A stretch of 64,000 nucleotides of DNA from contig NZ_VCMV01000001.1 in assembly GCF_008757455.1 (NCBI RefSeq), positions 1 through 64,000 on the forward strand, read 5' to 3'. Shown in pieces: positions 18,022-25,959 of this stretch. The translations under genes were made by a program, and so were the position numbers. Under the pieces are notes generated by a model that was not told the origin of the DNA, searched no databases, and saw nothing but the letters and a program-made list of their open reading frames with translations. The stretch is from Microvirga brassicacearum. GTDB taxonomy: Bacteria > Pseudomonadota > Alphaproteobacteria > Rhizobiales > Beijerinckiaceae. Every line of letters starts with the position of its first letter. Within the stretch, counting starts at the first letter, position 1.

Positions 18022-18783
18022 ATGGAGAGCGGAACTTTCGCCAGCGAAGCGGTCAATGAAGCGAGCCATTGGTGGTTCGTCGGACGCCGGCGGCTGTTTG
18101 CGCGTGAGATCATCGAAGCAAAACTGCCGAGGACAGCCAAAATCCTTGACGTGGGGACGTCGACCGGGACCAATCTGCGAATGCTTCGCGACATCGGCTT
18201 CGCAGATGTTGAAGGTTTGGATTTCAGCGAGGAAGCGATTAGCTATTGCGCGAGCAAGGGCTTGGGGGTGGTCAAGCAAGGCGACATCTGCGCGATGCCG
18301 TTTCCCGAGGGAACATTCGATCTCGTGCTGGCAACCGATATTATCGAGCATGTCGACGATGACCTCAAAGCTCTTTCGGAGATCGCCCGAGTTCTCAAGC
18401 CAGGCGGTCTCGCACTTGTCACAGTACCGGCCTTTCGCGTGCTGTGGGGACTCCAGGATCGAGTTGCCCAGCATAAGCGTCGCTACGTTCGGCCCGAGCT
18501 CCTCTCCCGCATCCGCAAAGCTCGCCTCCACGTCGAGAAAGTATACTACTTCAACTATCTGCTTTTTCTGCCAATTTTTGCCGCGCGTAGACTCATCGAT
18601 TTATTCGGTGTGCAGGCGAAAAGCGAAGCTGAACTGAATTCTAGGTGGATGAACTGGTTTCTTGAGCGGATATTCACATTCGATGTTCTGAGCGCACGAC
18701 ACATCAAGCCGCCATTCGGCGTTTCGATTCTAGCGTTCGTAAGCAAACCCGCAATTTTTGGCAAAGATCGGGGCGAGCCGTGA
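18022..18783 (+). CDS. Class I SAM-dependent methyltransferase (first of three)
   Basis: A 253-residue methyltransferase. SAM motif I is ILDVGTSTGTNLRML, motif II GLDFSEEAI, and LVLATDIIEHVDDDLKAL, RVLKPGGLALVTVPAF are the later conserved segments. A hydrophobic stretch YFNYLLFLPIFAARRLI suggests membrane association. It starts 8 bp after asnB and overlaps the next methyltransferase by GTGA, so the genes are probably translationally coupled. Substrate unknown, probably the same glycan or lipid-linked sugar. Confidence 0.85.
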   Translation: MESGTFASEAVNEASHWWFVGRRRLFAREIIEAKLPRTAKILDVGTSTGTNLRMLRDIGFADVEGLDFSEEAISYCASKGLGVVKQGDICAMPFPEGTFDLVLATDIIEHVDDDLKALSEIARVLKPGGLALVTVPAFRVLWGLQDRVAQHKRRYVRPELLSRIRKARLHVEKVYYFNYLLFLPIFAARRLIDLFGVQAKSEAELNSRWMNWFLERIFTFDVLSARHIKPPFGVSILAFVSKPAIFGKDRGEP

Positions 18784-19598
18784 CAACCGTCAACAAGACA
18801 TCTTCACCGCCGGTTGCGTCCGGGTCGCCTGATCGCTTTGGCTATGAGTGGAGCGAATATGCCGAAATGCGTCCTGAATACGAGGAACAGTTCCGGCGCT
18901 GGTCAATCCCTCTTTCGCCTGAGGAGTGGAAGGGTCGGAGCTTCCTGGATGTCGGTTGCGGAATGGGGCGTAACTCCTATTGGCCGGCCTTTTATGGTGC
19001 ATCCGAGGGTCTGGCGATCGACGTTGATTCTCGATCTCTCGCCTCTGCTTGCCGCACGCTTGAGTCGTTTGCGCAAGTTCGCGTCGAGGAGCGCAGCGCC
19101 TACGAGATTAACGAGGCAGACCGGTTCGACATTGCATTCTCGATTGGAGTGATCCACCATCTTGAGTATCCGGAACAGGCTCTCGCCGGCATGGTGAAAG
19201 CGGTCAAGCCGGGCGGGCGCGTGCTGATATGGGTTTATGGGCTCGAGAACAACCAATGGATCGTCAATCTGCTCGACCCCATCCGAAAACTACTGTTTTC
19301 CAGACTGCCCATCGGCCTCGTCCACCATCTGTCCGTCTACCCTGCGGCGTTGCTTTGGACCGCCTTGCGGCTGGGGATCGGACGCATCGCCTATTTTGAG
19401 TTGCTGCGGGGTTTCACATTTCGGCATCTGCGCTCGATTGTGTTCGATCAGATGCTCCCGAAGATCGCGAATTACTGGCCGCGCGCCACCGTGGAAAAAC
19501 TCATGCGCGATCAGGGGCTGGTCGATGTGCAAGTCACATGGGTAAATCAGATGTCGTGGACTGCGATTGGGACAAAAACATCCGCATCGGGAAAATAG
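18780..19598 (+). CDS. Class I SAM-dependent methyltransferase (second of three)
   Basis: A 272-residue protein with SAM motif I FLDVGCGMGRNSYWPAFYG, an acidic loop AIDVDSRSLASA, FSIGVIHHLEYPEQAL and AVKPGGRVLIWVYG. The C-terminal half has amphipathic and hydrophobic segments (PIGLVHHLSVYPAALLWTAL) that could contact the membrane. It begins at GTG 18780, which overlaps the stop codon of the previous gene. The C-terminal layout differs from the first methyltransferase, so this is not a simple tandem duplicate. Confidence 0.85.
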   Translation: MTTVNKTSSPPVASGSPDRFGYEWSEYAEMRPEYEEQFRRWSIPLSPEEWKGRSFLDVGCGMGRNSYWPAFYGASEGLAIDVDSRSLASACRTLESFAQVRVEERSAYEINEADRFDIAFSIGVIHHLEYPEQALAGMVKAVKPGGRVLIWVYGLENNQWIVNLLDPIRKLLFSRLPIGLVHHLSVYPAALLWTALRLGIGRIAYFELLRGFTFRHLRSIVFDQMLPKIANYWPRATVEKLMRDQGLVDVQVTWVNQMSWTAIGTKTSASGK

Positions 19599-19600
19599 TG

Positions 19601-20572
19601 ATGAATGCGCGTCCTCCACAATCGGCCGAAGCCCCTGCTGATATCATTCCTTGGCTTGACATTTTGGCCGCCCCGGGTGGCGGCGAGGATCTGCTGGTCT
19701 GTGACGCGGGCCTGAGAACCAATCGATCGGGCGCCACATTTCCCATTTCACCTCACGGGATTCCACTATTCGCGTTGTCCACGTTGTCCGAAGAAGCCGA
19801 TTATCAGCAGCAGCACTATGACCGGATTGCGAACGCTTACATCGCCAACTTATCTTATCCGCACACTCAGGAGTACATGGCTTATCTCGATCGCGTCCTG
19901 ATGGCTAAGATTGGTTCCACTAGTCTTGGGACAGTGGCTGAGCTGTGCTGCGGCCATGGCGAAGCCCTGAAACTGTCAGGGTTGGCGTTTGAGCGTTATG
20001 TTGGAATCGATGTTTCCGAGAAGATGCTTGAGAGCGGGTTGACGGCAGCCGGCGATTGTCAGGCGCTATTTGTCCAAGGCGACGCCACGCGTGTCCCGCT
20101 TAAAGACGCCTCTGTTGATACGGTTCTTATGCTCGGCGGCGTGCATCATGTTCCGAACCGGGCCGCTCTCTTCAGAGAGATTCGGCGAATCCTCAGGCCC
20201 GGGGGGAGGTTTGTCTTCCGCGAACCCGTGAGCGATTTCGTGCTGTGGAAGGCGATCCGCTGGCTGGTCTACCGACTGTCTCCCATGCTCGATCACGCAA
20301 CTGAACGACCCCTGACGCATAGTGAAACTGCGGGTGTTCTCACCCGGGCCGGACTTGATCTGACCGATTACAGAACCTGTGGGTTTCTGGGGTTCTGCCT
20401 GTTCATGAACAGCGATGTACTCATCTTCAACCGGCTTTTCCGCTACGTACCCGGAATTCGCGCCCTCACGCGAGGATCGACTGTTATTGACGAGGCGGTC
20501 TTGCGAATACCGGGTTTCGGCCGCGCAGGGCTTCAGGTCGTTGGAGAAGCCAAGCCAGTGGCGTGTGGCTGA
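19601..20572 (+). CDS. Class I SAM-dependent methyltransferase (third of three)
   Basis: A 323-residue methyltransferase with SAM motif AELCCGHGEALKL, GIDVSEKMLE, MLGGVHHVPNRAALFREI and RRILRPGGRFVFREP. The first ~60 residues (DIIPWLDILAAPGGG...SPHGIPLF) resemble the small Trm112-like zinc ribbon often found before such domains, but the usual Cys pairs are missing. ATG 19601 is preferred over 19538 because it directly follows the previous stop codon. The C-terminus is hydrophobic. Confidence 0.83.
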   Translation: MNARPPQSAEAPADIIPWLDILAAPGGGEDLLVCDAGLRTNRSGATFPISPHGIPLFALSTLSEEADYQQQHYDRIANAYIANLSYPHTQEYMAYLDRVLMAKIGSTSLGTVAELCCGHGEALKLSGLAFERYVGIDVSEKMLESGLTAAGDCQALFVQGDATRVPLKDASVDTVLMLGGVHHVPNRAALFREIRRILRPGGRFVFREPVSDFVLWKAIRWLVYRLSPMLDHATERPLTHSETAGVLTRAGLDLTDYRTCGFLGFCLFMNSDVLIFNRLFRYVPGIRALTRGSTVIDEAVLRIPGFGRAGLQVVGEAKPVACG

Positions 20573-20576
20573 GACT

Positions 20577-20927
20577 ATGTCGACCCTCCTCCTGCTCGTC
20601 CTTATGATAGGTTGCACTGTCATCGCCAATCTTATGATGAAGCTTGGGGCAGGGGACCCGGCGAGCGCGGTCCTGCTTGGGCTGATATCGTGGCGAACAT
20701 TCATCGGTCTTGTGATATTTGCCACCGCTGCCGCATTCTACGCTTTCGTCCTGAAAGTGTTGCCACTCAACCTGGCCCAAGCTTACGCCGCTGCACAGTT
20801 CGTCGCCGTGATTTGCGCCGCGGCCCTTTTGCTCGGCGAGCCGATAACGTTTATGCGCTGGGTCGGCATCAGCCTGATCTCGGGCGGTATCATGATTGTC
20901 GCACTTTCAAGCGAGACTTCACTATGA
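20577..20927 (+). CDS. SMR/EamA-type small membrane protein, flippase candidate (ArnE/F-like)
   Basis: A 116-residue protein with four predicted membrane helices: LLLLVLMIGCTVIANLMMKL, TFIGLVIFATAAAFYAFVL, AYAAAQFVAVICAAALLLGE and WVGISLISGGIMIVAL. PLNLAQAYAAAQF is typical of small EamA/SMR proteins such as ArnE and ArnF, which flip undecaprenyl-phosphate-aminoarabinose. It lies between methyltransferases and a GT-C-like protein and overlaps the latter by ATGA, so a role in moving the lipid-linked sugar to the periplasm is likely. Export of a toxic compound is less likely in this context. Confidence 0.8.
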   Translation: MSTLLLLVLMIGCTVIANLMMKLGAGDPASAVLLGLISWRTFIGLVIFATAAAFYAFVLKVLPLNLAQAYAAAQFVAVICAAALLLGEPITFMRWVGISLISGGIMIVALSSETSL

Positions 20928-22705
20928 TTTCCAAGGTGCTTTTAAGAGTTCGGGAACAACATGTTCATATTCTGTTGTTGATTGCAGTTCCCGTACTCTT
21001 GGGGCTTCGAAACCCCGGCTGGCTTTACACTCCGATCGGTTACCTCGATCCCTGGTACAATGTCGGGTATTTTCTTCATTACGGCGATCCAAACTTTCTG
21101 CCTGGCCACTACAAGGAATCGCGACTCTCCTGGATTGCTCCAGGCTATGCTCTCTACAGCCTGCTCGGGCCGACCGCGGCGAACTTCGTTCTGCATGTTG
21201 GCGCGCTAACGTCGAGTGCCGTGTTCGTCTACCTCACGTTGGCGCGTCTGGTCTCGCGCAAGAGCGGCTTGATTGTTGCGGCTCTGTTGACGGCTTATTA
21301 TCCGTTCCACGGCTCCGGCGGTTGGGATTATCAGACGACGCCGTCGGGCGCCTATTACGCGCTCACGCTCTATCTTCTGACCCGCGCATCACAATCGGCA
21401 CGTCCGATAAACTGGCTCGTGGCAACAGGGATGGCCTTCGGGGCAACCTTTCACGCGAATATTATATTCGTCAATATGGTGCCGGTTCTCGCCGCTCAAT
21501 ATCTGGCGGTTGGCCGGCAGCATCGCAATTTGAAAGGCATCATTCAGGCTGCTAGCTGGAGCCTTCTTGGTTTCGTTCTGGTGACTTTGGTTCTCTGCTT
21601 GATCGCCTGGTCCGTTGGCCGGCGGGCTGCATTTTTTTGGCCGATCGTCGAGATCGTCTTCAATTACACGCGCGACCCATCCAATATGAAAGCATGGTGG
21701 TCGCCGTGGTCGAGCCTTTGGTTTCTCAGGCCTGAAGCTTTCGTTTATCTCATCCTGCCAGCATCGATCCTCGTTGCATCGGTCATCTGGTTAATGGGAT
21801 TGATGAAGGGCAGATCGGCCAACCTGAGGCCGGATACGCTTGTGCCCGTTGCTCTTGTGGCACAATATGTTTTTCTTGCTCTACTTTGGATCGTTTGGCA
21901 GAGCTTCGGGCATGTGGCTCTTCAGCCTGATTATTTTGCCTATCCACTTATCATTCCTGCATTCATCGCCTTGGGCGTCCTAATCCAACCAGTGGATAAA
22001 CGATTACTAGTGTCAACCTGCGTCGCAATGATCGTTGCCTTTATAATTCTGCAAATTAGTCCCGACCTTCGGAATTTTGGTTCGTGGATAACTCCAAACG
22101 CTTTTGCAATCATGACCGGTGTCGTGATGCTCGCGGCGGTCGTCGGCGGGGTGCTTCTTCCAGCGACAAAATGGATGGCTGTCCCCGTAGCCGCTTTTGT
22201 TTATCTCGTCGCCTATCCTCCGCTGGCAATCCAGACCGGTGTTGTCCGCCGCGTCCTTTGGAGTGAGTTGGGGTCGAAGGTTGCATCGCGAACATGTGTC
22301 GATGCGGAGAGCGCCTACGCGGGAATCGTTCGCCTGATCAGACTCTTCCGGCTGGGTAACCCTGTCTGGTGGCAGACTTGGGTATGGATCGGCCCTGACG
22401 AAGAGGCGCAGGTCGGTGATTGCAGGCTGAGGCTAGTTAAGTTTCGTGGATCACTGATCTCGACCGGAACAGGCGGACTTGGCACCAGCAACGATCGGTC
22501 TGCGGACGATATCAGTGATCAGTATGTCGGATTTGTCACGAATGGCGGCCAGGTTGTGGCGATTGTCAGGGACCCTTTGTATCTGGATCAATTGATTGCT
22601 CGCTTTGCACGGTTCGGCAAGCGGCTGGAAGTCATTCACCGTGAGGAAATGAATTTCGGAGCCATCCCGGTTATCTTGGTAATTTACAGGTCGTCCGGCG
22701 TTTGA
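20924..22705 (+). CDS. GT-C-like polytopic membrane glycosyltransferase
   Basis: A 593-residue protein with about eleven or twelve membrane helices and a C-terminal soluble part of ~150 residues. The first periplasmic loop has YLDPWYNVGYFLHYGDPNF; acidic residues in this loop act in catalysis in GT-C enzymes of the ArnT/PMT type. KESRLSWIAPGYALYSLLG and GGWDYQTTPSGAYYAL are shared with a widespread uncharacterised GT39-like group. It overlaps the flippase gene by 4 bp and ends the operon. It probably transfers the lipid-linked sugar to an outer target such as LPS or a lipid. It is the intact paralogue of the broken gene at 11844-13681. Confidence 0.78.
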   Translation: MISKVLLRVREQHVHILLLIAVPVLLGLRNPGWLYTPIGYLDPWYNVGYFLHYGDPNFLPGHYKESRLSWIAPGYALYSLLGPTAANFVLHVGALTSSAVFVYLTLARLVSRKSGLIVAALLTAYYPFHGSGGWDYQTTPSGAYYALTLYLLTRASQSARPINWLVATGMAFGATFHANIIFVNMVPVLAAQYLAVGRQHRNLKGIIQAASWSLLGFVLVTLVLCLIAWSVGRRAAFFWPIVEIVFNYTRDPSNMKAWWSPWSSLWFLRPEAFVYLILPASILVASVIWLMGLMKGRSANLRPDTLVPVALVAQYVFLALLWIVWQSFGHVALQPDYFAYPLIIPAFIALGVLIQPVDKRLLVSTCVAMIVAFIILQISPDLRNFGSWITPNAFAIMTGVVMLAAVVGGVLLPATKWMAVPVAAFVYLVAYPPLAIQTGVVRRVLWSELGSKVASRTCVDAESAYAGIVRLIRLFRLGNPVWWQTWVWIGPDEEAQVGDCRLRLVKFRGSLISTGTGGLGTSNDRSADDISDQYVGFVTNGGQVVAIVRDPLYLDQLIARFARFGKRLEVIHREEMNFGAIPVILVIYRSSGV

Positions 22706-22937
22706 CTCGGCACGGCGATTCTACGCAGGGGCGGACTGCAGGACAGGTATCAAGTGCCCTTGGGTCAGTGTAGAACCGGTGACCTCATCGACCTGACCTA
22801 GTTCATCTCTTGCAGTGCGGAATTTATCGCCAAAGTGGCCGGTGCTGGATCGCAGCACGTGCGACAAACCAAACCTTAGTAGCCGAGGACCAGCACGCTC
22901 AAAGGATCACGGACGTATTGAAGGCTGGCGTTTTCAG
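22706..22937. other. Gene-free spacer before the IS remnant
   Basis: Nothing recognisable: no intact frame, RNA or hairpin that I can support. Confidence 0.5.
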
Positions 22938-23282
22938 AGGCCCGTTTGATGACGAATCGAAATTGACGGATGGGCGGTGATTTAAGTTTGGGATGTGGCC
23001 CCCAGCGACGCGCGGTCGAATGGCCGATATCGAAAAGAAAACAAAGTGCTATCTGACCGACCTCACTGATGAGGAGTGGACGCGGATACGGCCTTTCCTG
23101 CTCGGCGAGGTCATCCCGCGGCGGTGGGTCGTCGAGCGCACCTCGCCTGGATGACCCGCTGGCGACGTCTCGTACGCGACTACGAAAGCACATCGACCGC
23201 TCTCAGCCCAAGGGTTTACGGTGCCCTCGGAAGTCTCCTGCTAAGATGCATTGCTCACAAATAGGCCTTATCAAACGGAAGC
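22938..23282 (+). mobile_element. Internally deleted IS5-family element (MITE-like)
   Basis: A 345-bp relic bounded by imperfect inverted ends: CCCGTTTGATGACG at 22941-22954 and TTATCAAACGG at 23268-23278. From ATG 23020 the frame reads the transposase N-terminus (YLTDLTDEEWTRIRPFLL) and jumps directly to the C-terminal motif VIPRRWVVERT, so the middle of the gene is deleted. A one-base loss then shifts the frame; the normal C-terminus (GALGSLLLRCIAHK, stop 23262) follows in another frame. About 23105-23285 is a close reverse complement of about 13700-13880. Confidence 0.82.
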
Positions 23283-23485
23283 GCATTCCGCGGCAGTTCC
23301 AGAGGGCCGACTACGTGGCCGACTGCGCTGCGCGACCTCTGAACGCAGGCTCATGGCGCCGTATGATTGGCGACCTCCAAGCTTGGCAGGTTTCATTGGA
23401 TTAAATTAAGTTTCGTGGTCCTTGCCACGGGAAGGCCTTCCGAATATTAGTGCCCCCGCCACGGCAGCGCATATGGGGATACTTG

Positions 23486-24475
23486 ATGAAAACAGCTTTG
23501 GTGTGTGGGGCGGGTGGGTTCATAGGCTCCCACCTCGTTAAAGAACTGAAGAGCCAAGGCTTTTGGGTTCGCGGCGTTGATCTTAAGATGCCCGCCTTCA
23601 GTGAAACCGCGGCTGACGACTTTATGGTTGCGGATCTGAGGGATCCCTATAACTGCCGATCGGCTGTAGATCGTCGCTTCGACGAAGTGTACCAGCTTGC
23701 CGCCGATATGGGCGGTGCCGGTTATATCTTTACCGGCGAGAACGACGCCGACATCATGCACAATTCGGCAACGATCAACCTCAACGTGTTGGACGCCTGT
23801 CTCCGCCGCAACAACAAGCGCATTTTCTACTCCTCCTCGGCCTGCATGTATCCGGCATACAATCAGGAAGATCCCAATCGCCCCGTCACCCAAGAAGATA
23901 GCGCTTATCCGGCAGCTCCCGATTCCGAGTATGGCTGGGAAAAGCTTTTTTCGGAGCGCCTCTATCTTGCATTTAACCGCAACTACGGTATGCAGTGCCG
24001 CGTAGCGAGATATCATAACATTTTCGGCCCCGAAGGGACGTGGGACGGCGGCAAGGAGAAGGCTCCCGCCGCCCTGTGCCGAAAGGTCGCGCAGGCCGAG
24101 AACGGGGGCGAAATCGAGATCTGGGGCGATGGCCTCCAGACCCGATCTTTCCTTTATATCGACCAGTGCATCAAGGGCACGATCATGTTGACCCGGTCGG
24201 ATTTCGAAGGGCCGGTCAATATCGGTTCGGAGGAGATGGTTACGATCAACCAACTCGCCGACATGGTCATGACGATCGCCGACAAGAGACAGCGGATCCG
24301 GAATATCCCCGGGCCCGTGGGCGTGCGGGGCCGCAACTCTCATAACGAACTCATCCGCGAGCGCCTTGGCTGGGCCCCCGACGAGCCTCTCGAGATCGGC
24401 CTTCGCAAGACATATACGTGGATTGCAGGCCAAGTAGAGCGCGCTCGGGGCCGCAATCAACGCGCCGCAGCTTAA
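23486..24475 (+). CDS. NAD-dependent epimerase, GDP-mannose 3,5-epimerase-like
   Basis: A 329-residue extended short-chain dehydrogenase. The nucleotide-binding motif is CGAGGFIGSHLVKEL, and LAADMGGAGYI, FYSSSACMYP, YGWEKLFSERL (YxxxK), RYHNIFGPEGTWDGGKEKAPAA, EIWGDGLQTRSFLYIDQC and GPVGVRGRNSHN follow closely the plant GDP-mannose 3,5-epimerase, which makes GDP-L-galactose. The active-site Cys (SSAC) and Lys (GGKEKAP) equivalents are present. GDP-mannose would come from ManC at 42.7 kb. ATG 23486 has a G-rich RBS. A different 3,5-epimerisation substrate cannot be excluded. Confidence 0.85.
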   Translation: MKTALVCGAGGFIGSHLVKELKSQGFWVRGVDLKMPAFSETAADDFMVADLRDPYNCRSAVDRRFDEVYQLAADMGGAGYIFTGENDADIMHNSATINLNVLDACLRRNNKRIFYSSSACMYPAYNQEDPNRPVTQEDSAYPAAPDSEYGWEKLFSERLYLAFNRNYGMQCRVARYHNIFGPEGTWDGGKEKAPAALCRKVAQAENGGEIEIWGDGLQTRSFLYIDQCIKGTIMLTRSDFEGPVNIGSEEMVTINQLADMVMTIADKRQRIRNIPGPVGVRGRNSHNELIRERLGWAPDEPLEIGLRKTYTWIAGQVERARGRNQRAAA

Positions 24476-24525
24476 ATATCACGTCTGTCCGGAACGACGA
24501 TTCCATTCAGCTGAAAGGTTTGCCT

Positions 24526-25893
24526 ATGAACGTCACGTCCACGCGGCCGCGACTCTCGGTTATTGGGCTTGGGAAGCTCGGTTCCCCCATGGCGGCGGTA
24601 TTTGGCGTCAAGGGCTTTGATGTCGTCGGCGTCGATCTCAGCAGCACGTTTGTCAGTGCGCTCAATGCTGGCCGCGCGCCGGTCGAAGAGCCGCAACTTC
24701 AAGAATTTCTTGATCGTGCCAAGGGCCGTATTCGGGCGACGGGTGACTACGAGGACGCGATACGTTCAACGGACATCACCTTCATCATCGTTCCGACCCC
24801 GAGCGGACCGGACCGGCTGTTCCAGAATCGCTACGTCGTCGATGCGGTGGAGCGGATAGGCAAAGCCCTCCACAACAAGTCCGATTACCACGTGGTGGTG
24901 GTGACAAGCACTGTGATGCCAGGGTCGACGGGCGGCGAGATCCGCGCGGCGCTCGAGCGCACCTCCGGTCGGATTGTCGGCGAGAATCTCGGGCTTTGTT
25001 ACAATCCTGAATTCATCGCTCTTGGCTCTGTCGTCCGTGACATGCTGTTCCCTGATATGATCCTGATCGGGGAATCCGATACGCGAGCGGGGGATATGCT
25101 GGAGGCAGTGTATCGCGGCTCGACGGAAAGCACGCCCGAGTTTCACCGCATGAACCTGGTGAATGCGGAGCTTTGCAAGATTTCCGTGAACACGTTCGTC
25201 ACGACGAAGATTTCCTACGCGAACATGATTGCCGATATGTGCGATCACCTGCCGGGCGCTGACGCGCATGTGGTGACGCGCGCCGTCGGAGCAGACAGCC
25301 GCATCGGACGCAAGTATCTCAAGCCGGCCATCGGTTATGGCGGGCCGTGTTTCCCACGCGACAACAAGGCTTTCGCCGCTCTGGGGCGCAAGCTCGGCGT
25401 GAATTGCGAATTGGCCGAGGCCACCGATCGGGTGAATGATCACCAACTGCATCGGTTGATGGGTGCTGTCGAGGCGAGCGTCAGTCCCGGCCAGACGATT
25501 GCGGTGCTTGGACTCTCTTACAAGCCGCACACGGGCGTGGTCGAGGAAAGCCAGGGCGTGTCCCTTGCCGTAATGCTGGCCGAAGCCGGCTATGGAGTAA
25601 TGGTTTCCGATCCGATGGCAAACGACGCAGGCGTAGCCGTGCTCGGGACCCGTGCCGACGTCTTCGCCTCGGCTGCCGATGCTGTCGCAAATGCCGATGC
25701 CGTCGTGATCATGACGCCTTGGCCCGAATTCAGCGAAATCAATTGGCACTCGGGCTTGTCGGCAGGTCAGTCGCGCGTTGTCATCGATCCATGGGGTATC
25801 GTCGAAACGACGGAGACGAGCGGCGTCAAGCTTGTTCGTCTCGGGCGTGGCGATTGGCGCCACGCATCTGCGGCCCGCGAGGCGGCGGCCTGA
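24526..25893 (+). CDS. UDP-glucose/GDP-mannose 6-dehydrogenase family protein
   Basis: A 455-residue nucleotide-sugar dehydrogenase: N-terminal Rossmann segment SVIGLGKLGSPMAAVFGVKG, FIIVPTPSGPDRLFQNRYV, central domain, the active-site motif YGGPCFPRDNKAFAAL with the catalytic Cys, and the C-terminal VLGLSYKPHTGVVEESQG. It oxidises the C6 hydroxyl of a nucleotide hexose to the uronic acid using two NAD+. Whether the substrate is UDP-glucose or GDP-mannose cannot be decided from motifs. It follows the epimerase by 50 bp. Its uronate product could be the substrate amidated by the AsnB-like enzyme. Confidence 0.88.
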   Translation: MNVTSTRPRLSVIGLGKLGSPMAAVFGVKGFDVVGVDLSSTFVSALNAGRAPVEEPQLQEFLDRAKGRIRATGDYEDAIRSTDITFIIVPTPSGPDRLFQNRYVVDAVERIGKALHNKSDYHVVVVTSTVMPGSTGGEIRAALERTSGRIVGENLGLCYNPEFIALGSVVRDMLFPDMILIGESDTRAGDMLEAVYRGSTESTPEFHRMNLVNAELCKISVNTFVTTKISYANMIADMCDHLPGADAHVVTRAVGADSRIGRKYLKPAIGYGGPCFPRDNKAFAALGRKLGVNCELAEATDRVNDHQLHRLMGAVEASVSPGQTIAVLGLSYKPHTGVVEESQGVSLAVMLAEAGYGVMVSDPMANDAGVAVLGTRADVFASAADAVANADAVVIMTPWPEFSEINWHSGLSAGQSRVVIDPWGIVETTETSGVKLVRLGRGDWRHASAAREAAA

Positions 25894-25959
25894 GGGCTAA
25901 CCGATTGACCGGGGGCGGGCTGACCTCGTGCAGGAATACTTATCGTCTGGAGATGAAGT

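Noticed and set aside
23447..24460. A 337-residue frame antisense to the GME-like gene
   Set aside because: The plus strand carries all epimerase motifs; the antisense frame has none.
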